A stretch of 64,000 bases of DNA from Agromyces mediolanus (GCF_023715325.1 NZ_JAMBNX010000001.1:124001-188000); one strand, 5' to 3'; shown: positions 35,577 through 44,126, counted from the stretch's first letter. Notes: a model not told the origin generated them from the sequence alone. Numbers and translations: made by a program.

Positions 35577-37528
35577 CCCGCCAGAGTACCGGGTTCGACG
35601 GGGCCGTCCGCCGCGTCGGCGACCTCGTCGGGGAGGGCGACGCCCGCGACGAGACCGCCCTCCTCACCCCAGCGCTGCACGCCCGGCACGAACGGTCCGA
35701 CGCGGTCGCCGACGGTGTACCGCACGCCGATGCTCGCGGGGTCCTCGACCACGCCGACGTACCCGCGCTCCGACCAGCCGCCCTCACCGAGCACGAGTCG
35801 GTCGACCACCCGACCGTCGGCGAGGAGCTCGACGGTCGCGCCGGGGATGCCGTTGAACAGGCCGTACCAGGCGGCGTCGAGGAGTCCGCCGTAGTACAGG
35901 ACCGGCGCGTGGAGCGAGACGGGGATCTCGGTGGGATCGGACGTGTTGCCCGCCACGTCGCGCTGCGAGACCGCGAGCCGGCTCTCGCCGGCGGGCAGCG
36001 TCGTGAGTTCGAGCATCCAACGGCCGTCGGGCCCGGCCACGGTACTCATCGAGCCGTCGTCGGCGGATGCCTCGGCGCCCGCTCCGTCGGCGGCGAACAC
36101 GACGGGCGCCTCCTGGCTGACGGGCGTCGCGGTGACCGTCGCGCCCGGTTCGGCGGTGCCGCGCAGCCGGGGGAAGACGAGCCCGCCGACGGTGTCGAGG
36201 TCCTGGTCGACCGAGGGCGGCAGCGCCGAGGTGTCCGGCGGGTTGGGCGTCGGCGTCGGCGTGGGGCTCGGCGTCGGGGTCGGGCTCGGCGTCGGGCTCG
36301 GGCTCGGGGCGGTCGGAGCCGCGGCGGGCGGGGCTTCGTCCGCGGGCGGTGCCACGACGGGCGGTGCGATCGGGGGCGGAGGCGGCGGAGCGGGCGGCGC
36401 GACCACCGGCGCGTCCGCGGGGCCGGCCGCCGGCGCCTCGATGGCCGGCGCCTCGGCGACCGCCTGCTGCTCCGGCGTTCCGGCGTTCAGGCCGGGCAGG
36501 ACGACCGCCGCGGCCACCGCCGCGGCGACGAGCACGAGGGCGCCGACTCCGGCGCCGACCGCGAGGCCCGCCCCGCCGACGCCGCCGGCCGCGGCGCCGC
36601 CGGCTCCGGCACCGCCCGCTCCGGCACCGCCGGCTCCGGCGCCGCCTGCTCCGCCGGCTCCCGCGGCACCGGTGGCACCCACGGTGCTTGCGGCGCCGGC
36701 AGCGAGCCCGGCGCCGCCGACGCCCATCGCGACGTCGACGACCGGAGTGTGCTGCTGCAGCCAGGCCGAGTAGGCGGTGGCGCCGCCGATGCCGGCCGCG
36801 AGGGGCAGCAGCACGAGCGCGAGCCGCGAGCCGACCTCCTTCGCCTCGGCCGCGACGATGGTGCACTTCGCGCATCCGTCGAGGTGCCGCTCGAGTCGGG
36901 AGGTGTCGCGCTTGCCGAGCTTGCCTCTCGCGTACCCACCCAGATGATCGATCGTCCAGCGGCACTCCGGTTCGGCGGCCGACTTCAGGTGCGCGCGGAT
37001 CCAAGCCTGCCGGAGACCCTCGCGCGCCCGGTAGGCGAGTGCCGCCGTCGAGTTCGCGCTCATTCCGACGAGCGGCGCGATCTGCGCCGGCGTCATCTGC
37101 TCCACCTCGGAGTACCAGAGCACCTCCTGCCACCGCGTCGGCAGGGAGCGGAACGCCTGCGCCGTCGTGCTGCGGTCGAGAGCATCGAGGGTCGCGGACT
37201 CGTTGGTGTCGGGGTCCTCGAAGGACTCGAGCGTCTCGAGGTTCGTCTCCTGCCGCGCTCGCCCCCACCCGGCTGCCGTGTTGCGGATCGTCGTGAAGAG
37301 GTAGGGGCGGAACGCGCCCCGCGGCCCGCCGCCGGCGAGGATCGCGTCGTAGATCTTCGTGAAGGACTCGGAGACGAGGTCGTCCGGATCGAGGCTGCTG
37401 TACGAGCGGGCCACGGTGCGACCGGAGGCGGCGTGCCGTTGCCACAGCTCGGCGTACGCCGCCGAGTCGCCCTGTCTCGTCTGGTCGACGAGGTCGAGGT
37501 CCGAGACCTCGCTCACGGCGTTCCGCAT
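35573..37528 (-). CDS. Membrane-anchored ECF sigma factor with zinc finger and Ig-like tail
   Basis: The 651-residue protein starts with a sigma-70 region 2 (about 20-88, DPDDLVSESFTKIYDAIL) and region 4 (about 120-178, LPTRWQEVLWYSEVEQMTPAQIAPLVG), followed by an anti-sigma-type zinc finger with Cys189, His215, Cys219 and Cys222 (LERHLDGCAKC), a membrane span near 235-258, a long Gly/Ala stretch, another span (ALVLVAAAVAAAVVLPGL), a Pro/Ser/Thr linker and a C-terminal Ig-like beta domain. Sensor, anchor and sigma activity are thus in one chain. ATG 37528 is chosen because GGAGGAGG lies six bases before it. There is no separate anti-sigma gene nearby. Confidence 0.87.
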   Translation of the reverse strand: MRNAVSEVSDLDLVDQTRQGDSAAYAELWQRHAASGRTVARSYSSLDPDDLVSESFTKIYDAILAGGGPRGAFRPYLFTTIRNTAAGWGRARQETNLETLESFEDPDTNESATLDALDRSTTAQAFRSLPTRWQEVLWYSEVEQMTPAQIAPLVGMSANSTAALAYRAREGLRQAWIRAHLKSAAEPECRWTIDHLGGYARGKLGKRDTSRLERHLDGCAKCTIVAAEAKEVGSRLALVLLPLAAGIGGATAYSAWLQQHTPVVDVAMGVGGAGLAAGAASTVGATGAAGAGGAGGAGAGGAGAGGAGAGGAAAGGVGGAGLAVGAGVGALVLVAAAVAAAVVLPGLNAGTPEQQAVAEAPAIEAPAAGPADAPVVAPPAPPPPPPIAPPVVAPPADEAPPAAAPTAPSPSPTPSPTPTPSPTPTPTPNPPDTSALPPSVDQDLDTVGGLVFPRLRGTAEPGATVTATPVSQEAPVVFAADGAGAEASADDGSMSTVAGPDGRWMLELTTLPAGESRLAVSQRDVAGNTSDPTEIPVSLHAPVLYYGGLLDAAWYGLFNGIPGATVELLADGRVVDRLVLGEGGWSERGYVGVVEDPASIGVRYTVGDRVGPFVPGVQRWGEEGGLVAGVALPDEVADAADGPVEPGTLAG

Positions 37529-37838
37529 CGTCATCCTCCTCCCGGGCTCGTCGTACGTGGCCCGATCGAGAGACGGTGGAGCAGCCGCGTCATGACGCGG
37601 AAAAAGATCGGGTCACAGCATTTCAGCAGATTTCTCTGGAAATCGCGTCATGATCGCGTCAAGACCGCATCTGTTCAGCGAAGGCATCCGCACGGATCGC
37701 GGCGCCGGGAGACCCGAACCCCGGCGAGATCCGCACCGCGCGGAGGCTCTGAACCGGGCGGGGGAAGCCCGGTTCGGTACCCGGCCGGGCTTCGGAGGCG
37801 ATGGGGAACACGCCTCCGAACCCGGTCCACCGGGGTGC
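37529..37838. other. Gene-free region upstream of the sigma factor gene
   Basis: No gene was seen. It contains the perfect palindrome CCGCGTCATGACGCGG (37585-37600) and two more CGCGTCA copies (37644-37650, 37655-37661), a locally AT-rich patch, and two hairpins: GAACCGGGC/GCCCGGTTC (37751-37775) and TTCGGAGGCG/CGCCTCCGAA (37791-37820). The repeats are candidate binding sites for control of the sigma gene. Confidence 0.5.
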
Positions 37839-38028
37839 TGGTTCCCTGAGCTCGTCGAAGGGAACGCGGCGCGCTTCGACAAGCTCAGCGAACCAACCCT
37901 GGTTCCCTGAGCTCGTCGAAGGGAACGCGGCGCGCTTCGACAAGCTCAGCGAACCAACCCTGGCGCGCTTCGACAAGCTCAGCGAACCAACCCTGGCGCG
38001 CTTCGACGAGCTCAGCGAACCAGTGGGG
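37839..38028. repeat. REP-like palindromic repeat array
   Basis: A 61-bp unit is present twice in tandem (37839-37899, 37900-37960), followed by two 33-35-bp half units (37961-37993, 37994-38028). Each unit contains oppositely oriented copies of the core CTTCGACAAGCTCAGCGAAC. Related copies occur at 51580-51722 and 52840-52905. The array lies just after the nagA stop, where it could also end transcription. Confidence 0.85.
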
Positions 38029-38034
38029 CGGCGC

Positions 38035-39204
38035 TCAGCCGGCGAACGGCACCAACGTGCGGCCCGCGCCCCAGACGGCGCGCACGGCGAGCTCGTCGTC
38101 GAGCAGCACGGCGTCGGCCGCGAAGCCGCGGTCGAGGCGGCCGAGCTCGTGCGCCCGGCCGATCGCTGCGGCGGGCGTCGAGGTCAGCGCGCCGATCGCC
38201 TCGTTGAGCGGGATGCCGCAATCGAGCACGGCGCGTCGGAGGGCGATGTCCTGCGTCAGGGTCGACCCGGCGATCGAGCCGCCGTGCTTGAGCCGGGCGA
38301 CCCCGTCGAGCACGACGACCTCGAGCGAGCCCAGGATGTACTCGCCGTCGGCCGCACCTGTGGCCGCCATCGCGTCGGTGATGAGCGCGAGCCGCCCGGG
38401 AGCTCCCGAGAAGGCGAGCTTCACGACGTCGGGATGCACATGCACGCCGTCGTTGATGATCTCGAGGGTCACGTGATCGGCGTGCATCGCCGCCACCACC
38501 GGGCCGGGGGCGCGATGGTGGATGCCGCGCATGCCGTTGAAGGCATGCGTCAGGATCGAAGCCCCGGCGTCGAAGGCGGCGAGGGCTTCCTCGAAGCCGG
38601 CACCCGTATGCCCGACGGCCACCGCGACCCCCTGGCCGACGAAGCGTGAGACCGCCTGGGCGGCGCCCTCGTGCTCGGGGGCGATGGTGATCTGACGGAG
38701 TGTGCCGCCGGCGGCATCCAGCAGCGCGTCCACGTCGGCGAGCGTGGCCCGGCGCAGGAGCTCAGGATCGTGCGCGCCGCGGAACTCGTGGTCGAGGAAC
38801 GGCCCCTCGAGGTGGGATCCGAGGATCCGCGGGTCGTGCCCCGCGAGCTCGGCGATCATGCCCAGGCGCTCGGCCATCGCCTCGACGGGGGCGGTCACCA
38901 GCGACAGCACCGAGCGGGTCGTGCCGTGCGCGGTGTGCACCGCGAGGGTGCGCTCGACGCCCTCGGGGCCGTCGTCCACGGACGCACCGCCGGCGCCGTG
39001 GCAGTGCAGGTCGATGAATCCCGGGGCGAGCCATCCGCCCGCCGCGTCGACGACCTCGGCGTCGGGAGCCAGCTCGGCGCGCCAGCTGTCGCCGAGGCCG
39101 CGCGCTTCGACGACGCCGCCCTCGAAGCGGACCCAGGCGTCGGGCGTCGTTTCCGCATCGGTGACGAGACGGGCCGAGTGGATGACGATGGGCGCGGTGC
39201 TCAC
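38035..39204 (-). CDS. nagA: N-acetylglucosamine-6-phosphate deacetylase
   Basis: The enzyme removes the acetyl group from GlcNAc-6-P (or GalNAc-6-P). The 389-residue amidohydrolase has the metal motif DLHCHG, HLEGPFL with the conserved Glu, GHTGAGFE, THAFNGMRG, NDGVHVHPD and the catalytic Asp in LITDAMAATG. GTG 39204 follows a TAGGCT box by six bases, so the gene has its own leaderless promoter, although it lies only 31 bases after the DeoR regulator of the Aga-like operon. It may serve both amino-sugar loci. A REP array follows the stop. Confidence 0.93.
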   Translation of the reverse strand: MSTAPIVIHSARLVTDAETTPDAWVRFEGGVVEARGLGDSWRAELAPDAEVVDAAGGWLAPGFIDLHCHGAGGASVDDGPEGVERTLAVHTAHGTTRSVLSLVTAPVEAMAERLGMIAELAGHDPRILGSHLEGPFLDHEFRGAHDPELLRRATLADVDALLDAAGGTLRQITIAPEHEGAAQAVSRFVGQGVAVAVGHTGAGFEEALAAFDAGASILTHAFNGMRGIHHRAPGPVVAAMHADHVTLEIINDGVHVHPDVVKLAFSGAPGRLALITDAMAATGAADGEYILGSLEVVVLDGVARLKHGGSIAGSTLTQDIALRRAVLDCGIPLNEAIGALTSTPAAAIGRAHELGRLDRGFAADAVLLDDELAVRAVWGAGRTLVPFAG

Positions 39205-39235
39205 GGGTTCAGCCTAGTTGCGCGGGGAAGGACGC

Positions 39236-40024
39236 TCATTCGGCGACCAGCACCTCGTAGCCGTGCTCGGCGAGCGCGTCCCGCTGCTCCTTCGTGATGC
39301 CCGAGTCGGTGATGACGAGGGGGAACAACCGGGGCCCGCCCATGGTCGCGAACGCGGTGCGGCCGAGCTTCGAGGAGTCCGCCACGATGATCGCCCGGCC
39401 GGCGCGCGTGGCCATCAGGCGGTTCACGGCGGCCTCGCGCTCGTCGTGGGTCGTCGGCCCCTTCACCGGGTCGATGCCGTTGACGCCGATGAACGCGATG
39501 TCGACGGTGACCGAGTTCAGCACCTGTTCCGCGTAGCTGCCGACGAGCTCGTAGCTGCGCGGGTGCAGCACGCCGCCCGTGACGACGAGCTTGATCTGCG
39601 GCCGGGTCGCGAGCTGGGTGGCGATGTTCACCGCGTTCGTCACGACCGTGAGGTTCGGGGTGGGCGACGGTTCCATGATGTCCGGCCGCATCGCGAGGGC
39701 GTTGCCGATGGCGGTCGTCGTCGTGCCGCCGGACAGGCCGATCACCGCGCCAGCCGGCACGAGGCGGCTCGCGGCCTGCGCGATCCGCTCCTTCTCGTCG
39801 GTGTGCTGGTGGTTCTTGTACCGCAGGGGCAGGTCGTAGGCGACGGTCTGCGCGACGGCCCCGCCCCGCGTGCGGGTGAGCAGCTGCTGCTCGGCCAGGG
39901 TGTCGAGGTCGCGGCGGGCCGTCGCCGGTGACACCCCGAGGCGTTCGACGAGCTCCTCGACCTCGACCCGTCCGCTGTCCGCGAGCAGGTCGAGCACCGC
40001 GTTCAGTCGCTCGGCACGATTCAT
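39236..40024 (-). CDS. DeoR/GlpR-family regulator (AgaR-like)
   Basis: The 262-residue protein has an N-terminal DeoR helix-turn-helix (RLNAVLDLLADSGRVEVEELVERLGVSPATARRDLD) and a sugar-phosphate sensor domain (IGLSGGTTTTAI, VVTNAVNIATQL, VADSSKLGR). It is the last gene of the operon encoding SIS isomerase, kinases and aldolase and probably represses that operon and the divergent importer until a phosphorylated sugar intermediate binds. ATG 40024 has GAGAGG five bases upstream; the upstream GTG 40030 lies within that site and is less likely. Confidence 0.88.
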   Translation of the reverse strand: MNRAERLNAVLDLLADSGRVEVEELVERLGVSPATARRDLDTLAEQQLLTRTRGGAVAQTVAYDLPLRYKNHQHTDEKERIAQAASRLVPAGAVIGLSGGTTTTAIGNALAMRPDIMEPSPTPNLTVVTNAVNIATQLATRPQIKLVVTGGVLHPRSYELVGSYAEQVLNSVTVDIAFIGVNGIDPVKGPTTHDEREAAVNRLMATRAGRAIIVADSSKLGRTAFATMGGPRLFPLVITDSGITKEQRDALAEHGYEVLVAE

Positions 40025-40026
40025 GG

Positions 40027-40869
40027 TCACCTCTCGGTCAGCGCGAAGTTCCGCAGCATCCGCGCCGCTTCGACGGCGACGGCCTCCCGGCCCTCGCGCA
40101 CGTACTTCCGCGAATCGACGATATCGGGCCGAGCGCCGAGGACCTCGCGGACGGCGCGCGTGAAGTGGCCGTTCAGATGGGTGGAGACGTTGATCTTCGT
40201 CATGCCGGCCTCGATCGCCCGCGCGATCTCCTCGTCGGCGACGCCGGATGAGCCGTGCAGCACGAGCGGCACGCGCAGGGCATCGTGCAGCCGGGCGATG
40301 AGGTCGAGGTCGAGGGCGGCCGTGCGGTCGGTCATCGCATGCGAGGAGCCCACGGCGACGGCGAGGGCGTCGACGCCGGTCGCCTCGACGAACGCCGCCG
40401 CCTCGGCCGGATCGGTTCGGACGCCGGGCGCGTGCGCGCCGTCCTTGCCGCCGACCTCCCCGAGCTCGCCCTCGACGAAGACCCCGGCGGCGTGCGCCTT
40501 CGCGGTCACGCGGGCGGTCACCGCGACGTTCTCCTCGTAGGGGAGCGCGCCGCCGTCGAACATCACCGAGCCGAAGCCGAGCGCGATCGCCTCGTCGACG
40601 AGCTCCTCGCGCTCCGCATGATCGAGATGCACGGCGACGGGCGTCGTCGCCCGGCGTGCGACGGCGAGCGTGGCCAGCCCGATCGGCTCGAGCGCGCCGT
40701 GATAGTCGGCGCAGTTCTGCGACACCTGCAGGACGACCGGCAGCCCCGCCTGTTCGGACGCGGCGACGAGCGCTTCGGCCGTCTCCAGGTGGATGACGTT
40801 GAAGGCGCCGAGCCCGGTGCCGGACGCTGCGGCGGCGCGGACGAGTCCGGCGGCGGGGACGAGGGGCAT
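40027..40869 (-). CDS. Class II ketose-bisphosphate aldolase (tagatose/fructose type)
   Basis: The 280-residue zinc aldolase has metal-binding HLDHAE, GELGEVGGKDGAH and LHGSSGVADEE, and its length and context match the KbaY/GatY tagatose-1,6-bisphosphate aldolases more than the ~340-residue FbaA enzymes of glycolysis. It would split tagatose-1,6-bisphosphate into dihydroxyacetone phosphate and glyceraldehyde-3-phosphate. It lies between PfkB kinase and DeoR regulator in one operon. Fructose bisphosphate as substrate is the alternative. Confidence 0.88.
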   Translation of the reverse strand: MPLVPAAGLVRAAAASGTGLGAFNVIHLETAEALVAASEQAGLPVVLQVSQNCADYHGALEPIGLATLAVARRATTPVAVHLDHAEREELVDEAIALGFGSVMFDGGALPYEENVAVTARVTAKAHAAGVFVEGELGEVGGKDGAHAPGVRTDPAEAAAFVEATGVDALAVAVGSSHAMTDRTAALDLDLIARLHDALRVPLVLHGSSGVADEEIARAIEAGMTKINVSTHLNGHFTRAVREVLGARPDIVDSRKYVREGREAVAVEAARMLRNFALTER

Positions 40870-40900
40870 GCGAGGCCTTTCCGGTGTGGTGCCGGGAGCG

Positions 40901-41830
40901 TCAGGCTCCGGCGGGACGATCGACGATGAGGCGGTCGGCGAGCTCGGGATGCCGCGGCGAGATCTCGCCCGCGCCGGTGGCGAGCACCGCGGCGGCCGAC
41001 CAGGCGGCGGCGGTGACGAGCAGTCGTTCGTCGTCGACGGCGGCGTCGTCGTGGAGCAGCACGGCGGCGGCGGCGACGGCCGCGTCGCCCGCGCCCGTCG
41101 GGTTGCCGGCGAGCGGTTCGGGGAGGCGGGCGCGGAGGGGCGGCGCGTCGGCGCGGACGAGCAGCATCCCCTCGGCGCCGAGGGAGCAGAGCACGCGCCG
41201 GGCGCCGCGCCGGAGCAGCTCCCGTGCGCCCTCGAGCGGGTCCTCGAGGCCGGTGGCCTCGGCGAGTTCGGCCCGGTTCGGCTTCAGCAGCGCCGCGCCG
41301 GCGGTTGCGGCGGCGAGCACGGCCGGCCCGGACGTGTCGACGATCGCGGGCACCGCGTGCGCCGTGGCGAGGTGGACGAGTCGCGGCACGAGCTCGGGAT
41401 CGGCGCCCCGGGGCAGGCTTCCTGAGACGACGAGCACGCCCGCGCCGGGCAGGGCCGCCTGCACCTCGTCGAGGAGGGCGGCCCACTCGGCGGGGCTCGG
41501 ACTCGTGCCGCGTTCGTTGAAGATCATGGTGTCGCCGAGCGTCTCATCGACGATCGCGGCGCTGCGCCGCGTCTCGGCGGTGACGGGCACGAGCCGGTGG
41601 GGCACGCCGCTCGCTCGCAGTTCGTTCGCGAACTCCTCGCCGACCGGGCCGCCGGCGGTCGTGACGGCGAGGACCTCCGCGCCCTGCGCATGGGCCACCC
41701 GGGCGACGTTCAGACCCTTGCCGCCGGCGCGGGCGAGGGCGGCGTCGACGCGGTGCGAGCCGCCGGGCACGACGCGCTCGGCGCGCCAGGTCAGGTCGAG
41801 CGCGGGGTTCGGGGTGACGGTGACGATCAT
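40901..41830 (-). CDS. PfkB-family hexose-phosphate kinase (tagatose-6-P/fructose-1-P type)
   Basis: The 309-residue kinase begins MIVTVTPNPALDLTW and has the GGKGLNVARVAHAQGAEV motif of phosphofructokinase-B subgroup enzymes and the C-terminal anion hole NPTGAGD. In this operon it probably phosphorylates tagatose-6-phosphate at C1 for the adjacent aldolase. 1-phosphofructokinase is the close alternative, since these families differ little. ATG 41830 overlaps the ROK kinase stop as ATGA. Confidence 0.87.
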   Translation of the reverse strand: MIVTVTPNPALDLTWRAERVVPGGSHRVDAALARAGGKGLNVARVAHAQGAEVLAVTTAGGPVGEEFANELRASGVPHRLVPVTAETRRSAAIVDETLGDTMIFNERGTSPSPAEWAALLDEVQAALPGAGVLVVSGSLPRGADPELVPRLVHLATAHAVPAIVDTSGPAVLAAATAGAALLKPNRAELAEATGLEDPLEGARELLRRGARRVLCSLGAEGMLLVRADAPPLRARLPEPLAGNPTGAGDAAVAAAAVLLHDDAAVDDERLLVTAAAWSAAAVLATGAGEISPRHPELADRLIVDRPAGA

Positions 41831-42864
41831 CCGGCGGCCTCGGCATCCGCGGCGGTCGCGCCGCCCAGCGCGGTGCCGCCGTCAGCCGTACCGGCCTCCG
41901 CGGCGGCGTCGCCCTCGAGCTCGCGGGCGATGAGCGCGGCGCCGAGGAGTCCGGCGTCCTCGCCGAGCTCTGCGGGCACGAGCTCGGGCCTGCGGTGGAA
42001 GCTCAGCCGGGCATCGAGCCGTTCGCGGAGCGGGCCGAACAGGCCCTCGCCGGCGCGCGACAGCCCGCCGCCGATCACGACCGCGCGCGGCGCGAGCACC
42101 GCGGTGAGCTGGGCGATCGAGAAGGCGAGCGCGTCGAGGGCCTCAGACCAGACGGCGGATGCCTCGGCGTCGCCGCCGGCCGCCAGGGCGAGCACTTCGC
42201 GGGCGCCGTCGACGGGGCGTCCGGAGCGCTCGACGTAGTGCCTCGCGATGGCGCCGGCCGAGGCGATCGCCTCCAGGCAGCCCATCGCCCCGCAGGCGCA
42301 GCGCGGCGAGTCGGCGACCGGGGAGTGCCCGATCTCGCCCGCGTAGCCGCCGGCGGTGTGCGGTCGGCCGTCGAGGATCAGCGATCCGGCGATGCCGGTG
42401 CCGATGACGAGCACGACGACGTCGTCGAAGGCGCGGGCGGCGCCGAGTCGATGCTCGGCCCAGCTGGCTGCGCGGACGTCGTGGTCGAAGGCGACGGGCA
42501 GGCCGATCTCGCGCGCAGCGAGCGCCCGGATCGGCGCGTCCGCCCAGCCCAGGTTGCTCGCGAAGACGCCGACGCCGCGCTCGGCGTCGACGATCCCTGG
42601 GACGACGACGCCCGCGGCGACCGGTTCGACCTCGGGGAACCGCGCGCGCAGCTCTCGGGAGAGCTCGCCGAGCCGACGCGTCACCGAGGCGGCGGTGCGC
42701 CCGGGCTCGAGCGGGGTCGGGGTCCGGCTGAGGCCGAGCACGCGCCCGGCGTCGTCGAAGAGCGCTGCCTTGATGTCGGTGCCGCCGACGTCGAAGGCGA
42801 GCACCGCCGGACCGGCGCCCACGGCGGCCGGCCCGACGGCGGGGAGGTCGGAGGATCGGTTCAC
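41827..42864 (-). CDS. ROK-family sugar kinase of the Aga-like operon
   Basis: The 345-residue kinase has the phosphate loop FDVGGTDIKAALFD, DHDVRAASWAEH, GIGTGIAGS-type glycine loop (VLVIGTGIAGSLI), GEIGHSP and zinc motif CACGAMGCLE. No DNA-binding domain is present. Context suggests phosphorylation of imported N-acetylgalactosamine or another amino sugar at C6. The last ~30 residues are Ala/Gly-rich and probably disordered. GTG 42864 overlaps the SIS gene stop and its own stop overlaps pfkB, so SIS, ROK and PfkB are translated as a coupled block. Confidence 0.85.
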   Translation of the reverse strand: MNRSSDLPAVGPAAVGAGPAVLAFDVGGTDIKAALFDDAGRVLGLSRTPTPLEPGRTAASVTRRLGELSRELRARFPEVEPVAAGVVVPGIVDAERGVGVFASNLGWADAPIRALAAREIGLPVAFDHDVRAASWAEHRLGAARAFDDVVVLVIGTGIAGSLILDGRPHTAGGYAGEIGHSPVADSPRCACGAMGCLEAIASAGAIARHYVERSGRPVDGAREVLALAAGGDAEASAVWSEALDALAFSIAQLTAVLAPRAVVIGGGLSRAGEGLFGPLRERLDARLSFHRRPELVPAELGEDAGLLGAALIARELEGDAAAEAGTADGGTALGGATAADAEAAG

Positions 42865-43772
42865 GGATTCAGGATGACCGATCGCGTGAGGTTCCGGGGG
42901 CGGTCGGGGTCGAGCCCCTTGGCACGGGCCCGTGCGAGCGCCACGCGCTGGGCGCGCACGAGGTCGGCCATCGGGTCGAGCGAGCTCGTCTCGAAGCGGG
43001 CGCCGGTCGCGACGACGTCGGCGGCGAGCCCTTCGGGTGCCGTGCCGAACTGCCAGGTGACCCGGCCGGGTGCGGCGATGGCGATGGGGCCGTGGCGGTA
43101 CTCCATCGACGGGTACGACTCGGTCCAGGACTGGGAGGCCTCGCGCATCTTCAGCGCGGCCTCGTGGGCGAGGCCGACGGTCCAGCCGCGGCCGAGGTAG
43201 CTGAACTGCTCGGCCTCGATCAGCTCGGGGTCGAGCTCGGCCGCCACGGCGGTGGCGGCATCCGCGACCGCCCGGTCGAGATCCTCTCCGAGGCTCGCCC
43301 GGAAGAGGGCGAGCGCCGTGGTGGCGAAGCGGGTCTGCACCACCGACCGCTCGTCGGCGAAGGGCAGGAGCACGGCATCGTCGACGAGGGAGACGAGCGG
43401 CGACTCCGCATCACCGATGACGCCGATGGTGCGCACGCGGCCGCGGAGGCGCTCGACGAGCTCGAGCACCTCTGTCGTCGTTCCCGAGCGGGTGAGGGCG
43501 ACGACCGCGTCGTAGCCGCGGTCGACGAAGGCTTCGGAGGCGGCGAAGGCGTCGGTCTCGCCGTGGCCGCCGGACTCGCGGAGGACGGCGTAGGACTGGG
43601 CCATGAACCAGGAGGTGCCGCAGCCGACGACGGCGACCCGCGCACCCGTCGCGGGCAGCACCGCCTGCTCGGCGCGGAGACCGGCGGCGCGCGCCCAGGT
43701 CTCCGGCTGCGAGGCGAGTTCGGCGGCCATGTGTGCTCCGCCGGCGGGCTGGGGGGTGGTGGGGTCGGTCAC
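42861..43772 (-). CDS. SIS-domain sugar-phosphate isomerase/deaminase (AgaS-like)
   Basis: The 303-residue protein has two SIS domains with GCGTSWFMAQS, ALTRSGTTTEVLE, FLGRG-like YLGRGWTVGLAHEAALKMREAS and EYRHGPIA, the layout of AgaS and of the GlmS isomerase half without its amidotransferase domain. AgaS turns galactosamine-6-phosphate into tagatose-6-phosphate and ammonia. GTG 43772 is chosen because GGAGGAG lies seven bases upstream; the in-frame ATG at 43835 lacks this. It is the first gene of the operon, reading away from the sugar importer. Confidence 0.86.
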   Translation of the reverse strand: MTDPTTPQPAGGAHMAAELASQPETWARAAGLRAEQAVLPATGARVAVVGCGTSWFMAQSYAVLRESGGHGETDAFAASEAFVDRGYDAVVALTRSGTTTEVLELVERLRGRVRTIGVIGDAESPLVSLVDDAVLLPFADERSVVQTRFATTALALFRASLGEDLDRAVADAATAVAAELDPELIEAEQFSYLGRGWTVGLAHEAALKMREASQSWTESYPSMEYRHGPIAIAAPGRVTWQFGTAPEGLAADVVATGARFETSSLDPMADLVRAQRVALARARAKGLDPDRPRNLTRSVILNP

Positions 43773-43847
43773 CGAGTCGCTCCTCCGTGGTCGGTCGTCG
43801 GGCCTGCCCGTTCGGCACGGCTGACGACGCATCAATGCTCGCGGATG

Positions 43848-43877
43848 ATCGTTTCATGCATGTTGCAATCATGTCAA
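43848..43877 (-). promoter_or_regulatory. Candidate promoter of the SIS-ROK-PfkB-aldolase-DeoR operon
   Basis: On the minus strand TTGACA (43877-43872) and AACGAT (43853-43848) are 18 bases apart. The -35 box is perfect and the -10 box weak. It lies about 75 bases before the GTG of the first gene. Confidence 0.45.
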
Positions 43878-43894
43878 TGCAAGCAAGTCTGGTG

Positions 43895-43940
43895 TTGTGG
43901 CTGATTGAGACGGTATGTATAGTTTCCGAACAAATTCGGA
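43895..43940 (+). promoter_or_regulatory. Promoter and operator of the second sugar importer
   Basis: TTGTGG (43895-43900), 17 bases, and TATAGT (43918-43923) form a good promoter. Directly after it, TCCGAA-CAAA-TTCGGA (43925-43940) is a perfect inverted repeat at the expected transcription start, a suitable site for the DeoR repressor. The rest of the 354-base divergent region (43773-44126) holds no gene. Confidence 0.6.
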
Positions 43941-44126
43941 TAACGATCCGGGGATGCCTCTTGACGGGCGCCGACGGCCGCGGCCATCATTTCGAGCACC
44001 GTCTGGGCGAAGCTGATCGGTTCTCCGGAGGGACATTCACCACCCGTCATCCGACGGACTGAATGCACGCACTGTCGCGTGAAGCGTTCTGCGGCTGTGC
44101 ACCACCAACACAGTGAGGAAGCACAC

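Noticed and set aside
37650..37910. Open frames in the gap between sigma gene and nagA
   Set aside because: They run through hairpins and REP repeats, have no ribosome site, and their translations are made of repeat-encoded peptides.
37839..38028. Repeat array considered as a CRISPR
   Set aside because: Units are tandem and palindromic with almost no variable spacers, and no cas genes are near. The same core recurs at 51.6 and 52.8 kb, as REP elements do.
42861..43772. SIS protein considered as a full GlmS glucosamine synthase
   Set aside because: The N-terminal glutamine amidotransferase half is absent, and length and operon match AgaS-like isomerases.
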